A DNA stretch of 43,978 bases from Bacteroides acidifaciens (lineage in GTDB: Bacteria > Bacteroidota > Bacteroidia > Bacteroidales > Bacteroidaceae), in NCBI RefSeq assembly GCF_024623065.1, contig NZ_JANJZR010000034.1, forward strand, positions 1 through 43,978, in the 5' to 3' direction. The notes beneath the pieces are model-generated. The model was not told where the DNA came from, searched no databases, and worked only from the letters and a program-made list of their open reading frames with translations. Of this stretch, positions 28,136 to 36,407 are shown in pieces. Positions within the stretch are counted from its first letter, which is position 1; the number at the start of each line of letters is the position of its first letter. The translations under genes and the position numbers were made by a program.

Positions 28136-28855
28136 ATGGAGGATAATTTGATTTTAGAGGGGCTTCTCTCTATGGTTACGGAACTGAAAGAGAAGCAGGA
28201 AGCACAGGTAACGCCAGCCAGTCGGGAGGAAACTCTCGAACGGCTGGGAGTAATAGAACAAGCGTTGTCGGAACTGCACAGTAATTCGGCTGTTCCCGAA
28301 GAAAAGTTGCAGGTTATTCAAAGCCAACTTGACGACATAAGGAGCAGGATGCGAGGTCAGCAGAAGAACATAGAGGACACCAAGAAAATAACATTGGAAA
28401 CCTACCGTTGTTTCAAGGTAATGATTGATACTTTGGGCTCTTGCAAGATGGATAAAGAGGAAGCTATGCCCTTACCGTTCTATCAACGGATTTACAACAA
28501 GGTCGCTTCTTGGATTAGTCCGGGATTGTTTGTTTTTTCGGCAGTGCTGGTTGTCTGTTCCGTTTCCATATTTTTGAATGTCCGTTTGGCTGAACGTATG
28601 CAGCAGTTGCAGGACAACGATATGAAATATCGCTATTTGCTGATGCAAGGACAGGCAGACGGGGAAACTCTTGATATGCTGGAAAACAAGTTCAAGTGGC
28701 AACGGGATAACGGTTTTATCCGAAGTCTGACCGATTCAGTGATGGATTTTGAATACCGCATCCAAAAGCAGGCGGAAGCGTTGGAACGTGCAAGGCTGTT
28801 GAACGAGCAAGCCGAACAGCTAAAGAAAGAAGCCGATAAGTTGGGCAAGCCATAA
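28136..28855 (+). CDS. Coiled-coil membrane protein downstream of the relaxase
   Basis: A 239-residue protein with an acidic N-terminal coiled coil (about 10-90, rich in Glu/Gln/Leu), one hydrophobic membrane helix near 134-152 (GLFVFSAVLVVCSVSIFL), and a second coiled coil to the C terminus (QKQAEALERARLLNEQAEQL). It starts 4 bases after the relaxase stop, so it is in the mob operon. Membrane-bound coiled-coil proteins at this place may tether the relaxosome, but I know of no characterised function. The operon ends at the terminator after it. Confidence 0.8.
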   Translation: MEDNLILEGLLSMVTELKEKQEAQVTPASREETLERLGVIEQALSELHSNSAVPEEKLQVIQSQLDDIRSRMRGQQKNIEDTKKITLETYRCFKVMIDTLGSCKMDKEEAMPLPFYQRIYNKVASWISPGLFVFSAVLVVCSVSIFLNVRLAERMQQLQDNDMKYRYLLMQGQADGETLDMLENKFKWQRDNGFIRSLTDSVMDFEYRIQKQAEALERARLLNEQAEQLKKEADKLGKP

Positions 28856-28861
28856 GCAGGG

Positions 28862-28906
28862 AAAGCCGGAACAAATGATGAAGTACATTCACCGTTCCGG
28901 CTTTTT
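28862..28906. terminator. Terminator of the mobilization operon
   Basis: AAAGCCGGAAC (28862-28872) and GTTCCGGCTTT (28893-28903) are perfect arms around a 20-base loop, followed by TT. It lies between convergent genes and could also serve the minus-strand HTH gene. Confidence 0.82.
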
Positions 28907-28910
28907 AGAT

Positions 28911-29270
28911 TTACTTCTTTTTCTTCGTGCAGTGTTCTTTCTCGAACTGGCGTAGCGTGGTAATACTGAACCTTTCTTTGATGAACTCCCGTACATCGGA
29001 AGCCTTGTAATACACTTTTCCGTTGATAGTGAAGTATGGCAGCGCACCGAGAGCCCGGTAGCGTTGCAGGGTTTTGATACTTACTTTGAACAGCAGGCAC
29101 AAGTCCTGATTATCCAATAGGTTGTCATCTTCGGGCAGTACCCTGTCTGCATTGCGTAGTACCCGTACATCTTTGCAGAGTTCTTCCAGTTTGGCATACA
29201 GCTTCTGCATCCATTCACCAAATTCGTCATTCTCTATATACATAATTGCTTCATGTTTCAGGTTATACAT
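28911..29270 (-). CDS. Helix-turn-helix DNA-binding protein (excisionase/MerR-like)
   Basis: A protein of 119 residues from 29270, or 110 from the likely better start at 29243 (MYIENDEFGEWMQKLY). A coiled N terminus is followed by an HTH of the excisionase class (LLDNQDLCLLFKVSIKTLQR, then the wing LPYFTINGKVYYKASDVREF) and a lysine-rich tail. Many Bacteroides elements carry such a second small HTH protein; it may act in excision or control the cargo genes. It is convergent with the mob operon. Confidence 0.82.
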   Translation of the reverse strand: MYNLKHEAIMYIENDEFGEWMQKLYAKLEELCKDVRVLRNADRVLPEDDNLLDNQDLCLLFKVSIKTLQRYRALGALPYFTINGKVYYKASDVREFIKERFSITTLRQFEKEHCTKKKK

Positions 29271-29373
29271 TCTTATTTGTCAATCGATTGATGAAGCAAA
29301 GTTCTAAAAATGGATGCAAAGAAATTATAGGGGAACTAATGGAATCCCCTATAAATAAACCATAAGTTGCTGA

Positions 29374-29986
29374 TTATCTATATCCTTTCTTGTCATGTTC
29401 CTTTTTGATTAGGTCTGCCAGTCCATTAAGAAATTCGGTCAGTTTGCCCGGCTTCCGTTTTATCACGTCCTCATGTTTTTGGTAATAGTCGCCTATCTTG
29501 ATATTGAACAACCATTCAAAGCCTTTAGATAAATCCACCAAATAGGCAGGCTTTCCGTTCTTATATACGATGTCTTTGGAGAGGAACAGACCGCTTACCA
29601 TTTCCATGATGTTGATAAGAGTTGTTTTGTCTGCAAGAAAAAGAGGAGAAATGATTTGTTTATTAATACATTGCTGTAGTTGGTTCGGGTACTTGATGCG
29701 CCATTCAATAAGGCGTATTTCAGTGTTTAAAAGCCCTATCGCTTCATCAATTAGATGCAGATAGGGCATTTTTTTCTTGCTCAAACCGTACACGATACGA
29801 TTTAAGACGGTGTAAACCAAAGGAAAAATAACGCAGTAAAACGTTGTAATCCTGCTCGTTCATACTGGAATCTGCTAAATGGATAGCCAATTCTTCAATG
29901 GCTTCTGTTAACTCTAATTCAGAAACTTCATACTGCGAGTATTCCGATAATAAACGGAAAAATCTCTGTTGTAATACACTTTCCAT
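29374..29986 (-). pseudogene. RteC-like regulator, frameshifted
   Basis: Two overlapping minus-strand readings fit one gene. The N-terminal part (29986 to about 29775, MESVLQQRFFRLLSEYSQY) and the C-terminal part (to 29374, DLSKGFEWLFNIKIGDYY and RKPGKLTEFLNGL) join if one base is removed from a run of seven T (A on the coding strand) at 29769-29775. The joined product is about 203 residues, close to RteC, the excision regulator of CTnDOT-type elements; the C-terminal pattern (fe..f.ik.gd.y...e...Rk..T.FL) resembles that family. It may be a real mutation, a sequencing error or slippage. Family assignment is from memory of its pattern. Confidence 0.55.
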
Positions 29987-30006
29987 GTAGTGTTGAAATT
30001 ATATTA

Positions 30007-30258
30007 TTAATCATCTTTGTTTTTCATTTTTACATATCCATTTGCATAATTTCCTACAATATTGTGATTATCATCATAAATATACCCATTGGAATAATAT
30101 CCTTTAAGTATTCTCTTTGAACTATAAATATACCCGTTAGTATAATTACCAATCGTTTCACCTTGCTTGTCAAATATATATCCATTTCGATAGGTAATCA
30201 ATGATGTTTTGCATGAACCAAAACATAAAACACTCAGAATTAGTAACAATGTTCTCAT
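30007..30258 (-). CDS. Small lipoprotein with four 16-residue repeats
   Basis: An 83-residue exported protein. A signal peptide ends in a lipobox-like FGSC with Cys16 as lipid site. The mature part is four tandem units with NGYI/V at 25, 41, 57 and 73, a spacing of exactly 16 residues (pattern NGYIxDxxxxIxGxY). This regular beta-hairpin-like pattern recalls the small beta-flower folds known from Bacteroides proteins; that is a resemblance, not a match I could test. It is the last gene after the beta-barrel receptor, 12 bases downstream, and probably cotranscribed. Confidence 0.8.
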   Translation of the reverse strand: MRTLLLILSVLCFGSCKTSLITYRNGYIFDKQGETIGNYTNGYIYSSKRILKGYYSNGYIYDDNHNIVGNYANGYVKMKNKDD

Positions 30259-30270
30259 ATCATTTTTGAA

Positions 30271-32562
30271 TTAGTATCTAAATCTTGATGTATCTACTCC
30301 TTTTATCTCCTTTTTCTTATATCCACCAAAGCGATAACTGAAATGCAGAGTAAATGCTCGTGAATAAAATCCGCTATCCATATTCAAGTTTTGCCCTTTG
30401 AAACGGACTTTTGTTGCAGGCATCCCTGTATCAAATATGTCATAGCAACGGACAGATAAACTCAATTTATCATTTGCGAAATTCCATCGCAATCCGGCAG
30501 TGAGATTAAAAATAGATTCTATATCAAATGTCCCTTGTATGACGGGGGTCTGTACATTTCCCATTAACTCGAAAGACAAATTCTTATTTACTTTAAATGT
30601 ATTATCCAGTGTGCCGCTAAATACCCATTTCTTACGATTGAAAGGGATGTCGAAAAAATCATCACAGCGTTGGTGCATTTGCATACCGACTAAGGTTAAT
30701 CGGGAATCCAGCCAGTTTCCTACTTTAAAGGGTAATATGATATTTGCTCCCCACACCTGCATATAGTTCCAATTTGTGTTTTTATAGATTAGTGCCAGCC
30801 TGTCAGTAGATTGATAGGCAGCTTGTGTGAAATAATCTGATGTATGCGTGAAAAACAGGCTAAGAATATACTTATTCAAAAAAATATAGCTTCCATTCAG
30901 ATTATAATTCGTCATTGGCTTCAAATTCGGTGTTCCCCATAATTCTGTATATCCATTAAGATAGCTGACGGAAGATTGCATATCCCAATAGCTTGGATAA
31001 GTTTTGTCCGTAGATAATGAAAGTTGAAACACATGTTTCGGTGTTTTAAAATAAGTCAACGATGCTTGTGGATAAACTGCCCATTTATGATAATTTCCAA
31101 TAGTATAATATTCTCCCGTAGCAGAAACGGATAAAGATGTACCTGTTGTATAGTTTTTGCTCAATGATACATAAAAGCTGGTAGTTTGTTCTCTTAGATT
31201 GGAATATGTATTTTGAGTTTGAATGTTACCTGTCACTTTATCATAAGTTTGAAAATCAAGATCTTTGGCAAATCGATAGGAAATTCCATAACCCAGATTC
31301 CATCCTTTTGATAGAGATTGTTTCTGGTCTGCATAGATAGAGTAGCGGTCTATTTTTTGTCCACCAACCATAGAGAAACTACTCTGACTTCCATCTTGAT
31401 AATCAGCATATAGTCTTTGGGCATTATTAGAAGTATAATATGTATAATCACCACCTATGTCAAGTCCGAAGCCTGAATGATATTGCAATGTAATATTGCG
31501 CATTTGATTGTCAATATATTTATCGACATTGCTGGTTTGGTAATTGCCTGATGTCCGGCTATTATTATACTGGTCGGGGGTATAACTACCTGTGTATGCT
31601 ATATTGATATTGTTTTTGTTGTTGAAGTTATACTCAAAAGCTGCTCTAAGGTCGTGTTTCCAGTACTTGCTACGCAACTGTTCATTTTGTATGATATTAT
31701 GTAGTTCACCTTTTTGTGTATGTTTGGAATCAAGGTCTATGTACTCCATCTTTTTTACGTTATTTGCTCCGTACATTACATCAAAAGCCATTTTGGGAGT
31801 TGATAAACGAAAGTTTCCATTCATTCCTCCATCATTGAAATATTGGTTTTTATAGTTAGCACTTATCTCCCCCTGAATAGAGTAGTCGTTTGAATGTTTT
31901 AAAACCATATTAATAGCTGCACCCCGTACATGATATTCAGGAGGCGCACTGTACATTACTTCTGCTTTTTCTATACGACTAACCGGAGTATTGCGCAGAA
32001 TTGTTTCAAGTTGTCCGGCATCCATTGTTGTAGGTTTACCATTTAAAATAACAGTCAGTTTTCCTGCTCCAGCCAAAGTTAGTATTCCTCTATCTTCTTG
32101 TACTCCCGGTATCTTTGTCAATGCTTCATAAGCATTGTTTACGAGTTGATTTTGGGTAAGAACAGCAAGATTATATCCTAAAAGTCCATTCTCTACTTTT
32201 GCAAAAGGATGTTCTGCTTTTATAATAACTTCATCCAAAGCATAGTCTTGAGGTTGAAGTTGAATAGTTCCAGCATTATTTCCCTTACCTACCATTTGTT
32301 TAGTCTCATATAAAAGGTGTTGTATTATCAAGCGGTATTCTTTCTGTTGGCTTTTAAAAACGAATATGCCGTCGGAATTGGAAATGGATGCGCCTATATA
32401 GGTCGAATCCATTGCTTGCAAAATAATAGTCGCACCGTCTATAGGTAGTTGTTTGTCATCTATTATTTTTCCGTTAATCGTTTGCCCCCAAGCGACTGTT
32501 TGATAGCAACCTAAAAATAGGTAGAAAAATGTCAATGTTATTATTTTATTTAATCGCATCAT
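30271..32562 (-). CDS. Outer-membrane beta-barrel protein, TonB-receptor-like
   Basis: A 763-residue outer-membrane protein. A signal peptide (to about 27) is followed by a carboxypeptidase-regulatory-like domain (INGKIIDDKQLPIDGATIIL, 29-48), a plug-like segment (ALTKIPGVQEDRGILTLAGA, VILNGKP, about 140-220) and a large barrel of alternating aromatic beta strands ending in FSYRF-type sequence. It fits the 'outer membrane beta-barrel family' of Bacteroidetes rather than SusC. The ligand is unknown. It lies in an apparent operon with small lipoproteins and a 222-residue envelope protein, not with a SusD partner. Confidence 0.88.
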   Translation of the reverse strand: MMRLNKIITLTFFYLFLGCYQTVAWGQTINGKIIDDKQLPIDGATIILQAMDSTYIGASISNSDGIFVFKSQQKEYRLIIQHLLYETKQMVGKGNNAGTIQLQPQDYALDEVIIKAEHPFAKVENGLLGYNLAVLTQNQLVNNAYEALTKIPGVQEDRGILTLAGAGKLTVILNGKPTTMDAGQLETILRNTPVSRIEKAEVMYSAPPEYHVRGAAINMVLKHSNDYSIQGEISANYKNQYFNDGGMNGNFRLSTPKMAFDVMYGANNVKKMEYIDLDSKHTQKGELHNIIQNEQLRSKYWKHDLRAAFEYNFNNKNNINIAYTGSYTPDQYNNSRTSGNYQTSNVDKYIDNQMRNITLQYHSGFGLDIGGDYTYYTSNNAQRLYADYQDGSQSSFSMVGGQKIDRYSIYADQKQSLSKGWNLGYGISYRFAKDLDFQTYDKVTGNIQTQNTYSNLREQTTSFYVSLSKNYTTGTSLSVSATGEYYTIGNYHKWAVYPQASLTYFKTPKHVFQLSLSTDKTYPSYWDMQSSVSYLNGYTELWGTPNLKPMTNYNLNGSYIFLNKYILSLFFTHTSDYFTQAAYQSTDRLALIYKNTNWNYMQVWGANIILPFKVGNWLDSRLTLVGMQMHQRCDDFFDIPFNRKKWVFSGTLDNTFKVNKNLSFELMGNVQTPVIQGTFDIESIFNLTAGLRWNFANDKLSLSVRCYDIFDTGMPATKVRFKGQNLNMDSGFYSRAFTLHFSYRFGGYKKKEIKGVDTSRFRY

Positions 32563-32591
32563 ACGAATTCAGTTTATTGATTACAAAACTA

Positions 32592-33260
32592 TTAAAAGGT
32601 AAAAGAAACTCCTGCACCAAAGAACCATTCCCATCTTCTTTGTATTATGTTATATTGGTAGTTCGTTTGGGATTTAATAGTGACATATTTGCCTATCTCA
32701 TATGAAAATCCTGCTCCTATCTGATAAGGGATAGAAGTTGCAGGAAGTATCACACTCCGTTTTTTATCCAGTGTATAGTTTCCATATACACTAAAATATA
32801 GTTTCTTATTTAAAGGAATAGCCATATTTGTATTTTGTTGAATCTTTATAAGAGGTAGATTTTTATCTATCCGACTATTGAACATAAGGCTTTTGCATTT
32901 TAGATTTCCATTCAATAGATTATTGTTATGATTTAATTTATTGTGAAACGTTGTGGCGCACCCAATATTTGCTACATTCGGAAAATCTTCTTTAAAATCA
33001 ATATCTAACCTAAAATCATCCCAGTATCTATTATCGTCTTTTGGCGAATGACCAATAATAGACTGTTCTAATTCCCTTTTAAAAGCATCATCAATATGGA
33101 TAGGCATTTCTCCTTTCAGCATTTTAGCCAATCGGACAGAATCGTTTGGAGTCCACCCGTTTTGTACTTGTGCATTGACTGGACGGGCGAGAAATAAAAA
33201 AAACAACAAAAATATTGCTGTTTTCCAAACGTTTGAAATTATCTGATTAGTCGCATCCAC
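32592..33260 (-). CDS. Exported envelope protein, DUF4858-like
   Basis: A 222-residue protein with a signal peptide (hydrophobic WKTAIFLLFFLFLARPVNA, 12-30). The mature N terminus (WTPNDSVRLAKMLKGEMPIH) resembles the DSxRLxxLLxG pattern of DUF4858 proteins of Bacteroides. The C-terminal half alternates polar and aromatic residues and ends in WEWFFGAGVSFTF, a typical outer-membrane strand ending, so it is probably a small beta-barrel. It sits between a tiny lipoprotein gene and the big barrel gene, 29 bases before the latter. Function unknown. Confidence 0.78.
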   Translation of the reverse strand: MDATNQIISNVWKTAIFLLFFLFLARPVNAQVQNGWTPNDSVRLAKMLKGEMPIHIDDAFKRELEQSIIGHSPKDDNRYWDDFRLDIDFKEDFPNVANIGCATTFHNKLNHNNNLLNGNLKCKSLMFNSRIDKNLPLIKIQQNTNMAIPLNKKLYFSVYGNYTLDKKRSVILPATSIPYQIGAGFSYEIGKYVTIKSQTNYQYNIIQRRWEWFFGAGVSFTF

Positions 33261-33281
33261 ACTTCATTTAAGCCTTATCCG

Positions 33282-33443
33282 TTAATACATCTTCTTCAAC
33301 GTCCACACCATCTTATTGGGATTATAGGCTTCGGGGGTGAAGACAGAAGTAGGGGCATCATCGTTACTACAATTTGTCAGACATAACATGGCGCAAATAA
33401 TGAATGTGGAAAGCACCATACATAAAGTAATTTTCTTTTTCAT
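33282..33443 (-). CDS. Small lipoprotein, 53 residues
   Basis: A short gene that is easily missed. Its product has a basic start (MKKKITLC), a hydrophobic core and LTNC with Cys25 as predicted lipid site, then a short acidic linker (SNDDAPTSV) and the tail AYNPNKMVWTLKKMY. Nothing of it matches a family I know. It is first in the minus-strand order, 22 bases before the 222-residue gene. Its upstream region is cut by an insertion sequence that begins 38 bases away. Confidence 0.65.
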   Translation of the reverse strand: MKKKITLCMVLSTFIICAMLCLTNCSNDDAPTSVFTPEAYNPNKMVWTLKKMY

Positions 33444-33481
33444 CTTATCTCTATTTTAAGTGATTGACAATAATTATATAT

Positions 33482-34503
33482 ACCCGTTGGCGGAATTAAG
33501 AATATAAAATATTTATGTATAAAAAGTTGTGCATGATATTGATTATTAGTATATTAATGGTTCCTAATCAATTAATAGCTAATTCATATATGCACAACCT
33601 ATATGCAATATTCGCAAAATTTCTCGACATCTGCAAGCAGTTTGCAGGGAATTTGGTCAACAAGCAAGGTAATATACCTCGATGTGGTGTCGTTCCCAGA
33701 TTTTCCGACTTGGAAGTAGTTGCTCTGGGTATGGCTTCTGAATCCATTGGCATTGACAGTGAATCCCTTTTGTTTGTTAAACTGAGAGAATATCAATCTG
33801 AGATTCCTCATTTAATATCCCGTCGGCAATACAATGACAGGAGAAAGTTCACGGCTTCTCTTTGTGCTGCCATTCGAGAAAAGATGGCAGCAACTATTGA
33901 TGGTGGCGAAGACTACTTCTGTATAGATTCAAAACCGATAGAAGTTTGTCGTCCTGCTCGTGCCAAGCGATGTTCTATGGGCAAAAATGAAATAGAGAAA
34001 GCTCCATCGTTTGGATATTGTGCATCACAAGGAGTTTATTACTACGGCTATAAGTTACATGCCGTGTGCGGATTGAGTGGGGTTATTCATTCCTTTGACT
34101 TGACAAAAGCAAGCGTACATGACATTCATTATCTGAAAGATGTCAAAGTGGATTACTCTGACTGCACAGTAATTGGAGATAGAGGCTATATCAGTGCTGA
34201 TGTACAGCTGGACCTTTTTGAGACCGCCCATATCAGATTGGAAGTTCCGTATAGAAGCAACCAGAAAGATTGGAAACCGACATTGGCATGTTTCGCCAAG
34301 GCAAGAAAAAGAGTAGAAACTCTATTCTCACAGCTTTGTGACCAGTTTATGATTGAACGAAATTATGCGAAAGACATAGAAGGATTGTTTACCCGAATTA
34401 TCGGCAAAATTAGCGCACTGACAATCCTACAATATATTAACTACAAAAATCAAAGACCTATTGGCAGAATTAAATATGCGCTAATTTAATTCCGCCAACG
34501 GGT
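33482..34503. mobile_element. IS982-family insertion sequence, 1022 bp, complete
   Basis: Terminal inverted repeats of 18 bases, perfect: ACCCGTTGGCGGAATTAA at the left end (33482-33499) and its complement at 34486-34503. A 7-base target duplication TATATAT flanks it (33475-33481 and 34504-34510). It contains one transposase gene in full. It has landed at the stop codon of the GNAT gene, between that gene and the lipoprotein gene. Confidence 0.92.
33515..34489 (+). CDS. IS982-family transposase
   Basis: A 324-residue DDE transposase. The acidic triad is visible: Asp138 (DYFCIDSKPIEVC), Asp222 (VIGDRGYI) and Glu269 (RKRVETLFSQL), with the IS982 landmarks SRRQYNDRR and YGYKLHAVCGLSG. The closest relatives I would expect are IS1187-like elements of B. 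fragilis and IS195 of Porphyromonas. A shorter start at 33590 (MHNLYAIFAKFLD) is quite likely, because the first 25 residues look like non-coding leader read as a hydrophobic stretch. The gene appears intact, so the IS may be active. Confidence 0.92.
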   Translation: MYKKLCMILIISILMVPNQLIANSYMHNLYAIFAKFLDICKQFAGNLVNKQGNIPRCGVVPRFSDLEVVALGMASESIGIDSESLLFVKLREYQSEIPHLISRRQYNDRRKFTASLCAAIREKMAATIDGGEDYFCIDSKPIEVCRPARAKRCSMGKNEIEKAPSFGYCASQGVYYYGYKLHAVCGLSGVIHSFDLTKASVHDIHYLKDVKVDYSDCTVIGDRGYISADVQLDLFETAHIRLEVPYRSNQKDWKPTLACFAKARKRVETLFSQLCDQFMIERNYAKDIEGLFTRIIGKISALTILQYINYKNQRPIGRIKYALI

Positions 34504-34934
34504 TATATATTTCTCTTCATAGGGATACTAACAATACCTTTATTAATCTCTTTTTCACCCACTTTTTTGAAGCCTAAAGATGTATAAAAAGTTTCTGCAT
34601 AGGTTGAAGAATTAACTGTTATATAAGTGAAATTACAATTGCTCATCATATAATCAAATAGCGATTTCCCTATTCCTTGCTGATGATAGTGTGGCAAGAC
34701 AAAGAAGAGGGATATATGTTGCCTTTCTTGATGTACACCGATTATTCCTATCAATAAATGATTGTCAAAAGCACCATATATGTCAAGTGTATTCATCAAC
34801 GATGTGTCATACACGAAACTTTTAAAGGTTTCAATACCTTCTTGGGTGAAATCATTCCTGCCACATTCCATATATACTTGATAGGACAAATCAGCCGCAT
34901 TATTATATTCTTCTTGTGTTAATTTACGTATCAT
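34503..34934 (-). CDS. GNAT-family N-acetyltransferase
   Basis: A 143-residue cytosolic acetyltransferase. The acetyl-CoA loop motif (SLFFVLPHYHQQGIGKSLFD, with QxxGxG-type QQGIGK near 84-89) and the C-terminal TVNSSTYAETFYTSLGFKKVG pattern are typical of GNAT. The substrate (small molecule or protein) cannot be told. The IS inserted exactly at its end: the stop codon is rebuilt by the target duplication, so the protein is unchanged. A terminator at 34978-35006 separates it from the regulator genes upstream. Confidence 0.88.
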   Translation of the reverse strand: MIRKLTQEEYNNAADLSYQVYMECGRNDFTQEGIETFKSFVYDTSLMNTLDIYGAFDNHLLIGIIGVHQERQHISLFFVLPHYHQQGIGKSLFDYMMSNCNFTYITVNSSTYAETFYTSLGFKKVGEKEINKGIVSIPMKRNI

Positions 34935-34977
34935 ATCAATGTTATTAAATCATGAATGCAAAATACGGAAGAATAAA

Positions 34978-35006
34978 GAAAAAAGGTCTTGACAATTGTC
35001 AAGACC
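34978..35006 (-). terminator. Palindromic terminator after the Crp/Fnr pair
   Basis: A perfect palindrome with arms GGTCTTGACAA/TTGTCAAGACC (34985-35006); read on the minus strand it is followed by a run of T residues. It ends the regulator operon at 35034. Confidence 0.78.
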
Positions 35007-35033
35007 CCGGTATAATGGATGTTAAAAGATTGG

Positions 35034-35597
35034 CTATTTCTCCAGTTTGCGGCGTATGCGACTAACTGTTTCAGGAGTAACCCCTAAGAAAGAAGCTATA
35101 CTTTTCAAGGGTATAGTATCTTTAAGGTCAGGACAACGTTTCATTAGTCTTTGATATCGTATTTCAGGTGTACAATACGAATCGAGCAATCGTTCATACA
35201 CCATTTCATATAGATTTTCAGCTACATATCTTCCTAATCGTTGAGTTTCCATATTCGTTTCCCAACATTCTATAATATCATGGCGTGATATTTCATAAAC
35301 AGAACAGTCTGTTAACGCTTGAATGCTCACTGCTGACAGACAACTTTTCATAAAAGAAGAATAGTCACATACAAATTCATCGGTAAAAGCATATCCTACA
35401 ATGTGTTCTTCTCCTTCTTCGTCAATATGCGTATATTGAAATGTGCCATGTTTTACCCATCCAGCAAAACGTTCCACCTCATTTTGCCGGATAAAGAAAT
35501 CTTTCTTATGGTAAGTACGCAATATCCCTTTTCTCGCAAATAAATCTTTTACATGGGAATAGTCCAAATTGTTGAGATATGTATTAAAATCATTCAT
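35034..35597 (-). CDS. Crp/Fnr-family transcriptional regulator (second of a pair)
   Basis: A 187-residue regulator. A cyclic-nucleotide-binding-like beta-roll occupies about 20-120 and a C-terminal HTH about 150-186 (IPLKSIASFLGVTPETVSRI). There is no Cys cluster for an Fe-S centre, so it is not a classic Fnr oxygen sensor. It starts 9 bases after the stop of a related gene, so the two form an operon. Both end in the same TPETVSRIRR recognition helix and may bind related sites. Confidence 0.9.
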   Translation of the reverse strand: MNDFNTYLNNLDYSHVKDLFARKGILRTYHKKDFFIRQNEVERFAGWVKHGTFQYTHIDEEGEEHIVGYAFTDEFVCDYSSFMKSCLSAVSIQALTDCSVYEISRHDIIECWETNMETQRLGRYVAENLYEMVYERLLDSYCTPEIRYQRLMKRCPDLKDTIPLKSIASFLGVTPETVSRIRRKLEK

Positions 35598-35606
35598 TAT
35601 CGTAAG

Positions 35607-36179
35607 CTATTTATTCAGTCCACGGCGTATGCGACTGATTGTTTCCGGTGTGACTTGCAAGAAAGAAGCAATCTCCTTTAACGTAATGTACTCTTGAATA
35701 TTGGGGCATCTATTCAATAAGTCAAGATACAGCTCTGCTGTGGTCTTGCAGTACATATCCATTAATCTATGATACATTAATAAGTATGATTGTTCAACAA
35801 GCGTACATTTTAGTTGCATGGTTTCTACATTTGCAGCAAAGAATTCCTCCACTTTTGAATAGGACATATAACAAATCTTTGTATCGCAAACGGCTTCAAT
35901 TGTTACTAATGACGGTTGATTGGGTTCTATAAGAGTGCATAAACTTCCTGCAAATTCTCCGGAGAAAGTATATCCTACTATGTGTATGTTTCCTTTTTCA
36001 TCCACACGAGTATATCTCAATAAGCCGTGTTCAATATAAGCTCCCCGATGATTCACTTTGCCTTGAATAGTGAATCGTTCGCCCTTTTTGAGTTCGATAT
36101 AAGTACCATGTTCCAAAATGAACTGCTTTAGCTGTTCTAATTTCGAATGGTTGGCATATTGTGAGTTAAAATCTTCCAT
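35607..36179 (-). CDS. Crp/Fnr-family transcriptional regulator (first of a pair)
   Basis: A 190-residue relative of the next gene. It has a cNMP-binding-like beta-roll (YIELKKGERFTIQGKVNHRG near 32-51) and a C-terminal HTH (ITLKEIASFLQVTPETISRI). No Fe-S cysteines. It is the first gene of the pair; a -7 box TATTTTTG lies on the minus strand at 36246-36239. Two adjacent paralogues in cargo suggest duplication and perhaps control of the neighbouring envelope genes, which is an inference. Confidence 0.9.
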   Translation of the reverse strand: MEDFNSQYANHSKLEQLKQFILEHGTYIELKKGERFTIQGKVNHRGAYIEHGLLRYTRVDEKGNIHIVGYTFSGEFAGSLCTLIEPNQPSLVTIEAVCDTKICYMSYSKVEEFFAANVETMQLKCTLVEQSYLLMYHRLMDMYCKTTAELYLDLLNRCPNIQEYITLKEIASFLQVTPETISRIRRGLNK

Positions 36180-36369
36180 ACTATAAACTAATTACAATTG
36201 AAATATAGAATAACTTCGTGAGTTGTTCTCTCAAAAAGCAAAAATAGATTCCTGACTTTATCAAAACATCTTCTCTTTTTTTAATCCACTTTATTGTGAG
36301 TTTAGTTTGTGCTTTTGTATATATATCCAAAACGAACTAGACTTATTTCTATTGACTGAAAGTATATGC

Positions 36370-36404
36370 TGGCGAAAGAAGAAATAACCTTTTTCTTTTC
36401 GCCA
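36370..36404 (-). terminator. Hairpin after the DUF1016 gene
   Basis: TGGCGAAA and TTTCGCCA-type arms (36370-36384 against about 36391-36404) pair with an A/T-rich upper stem just past the stop of the nuclease gene. It lacks a clear T run, so termination is only likely. Confidence 0.45.
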
Positions 36405-36407
36405 ATT

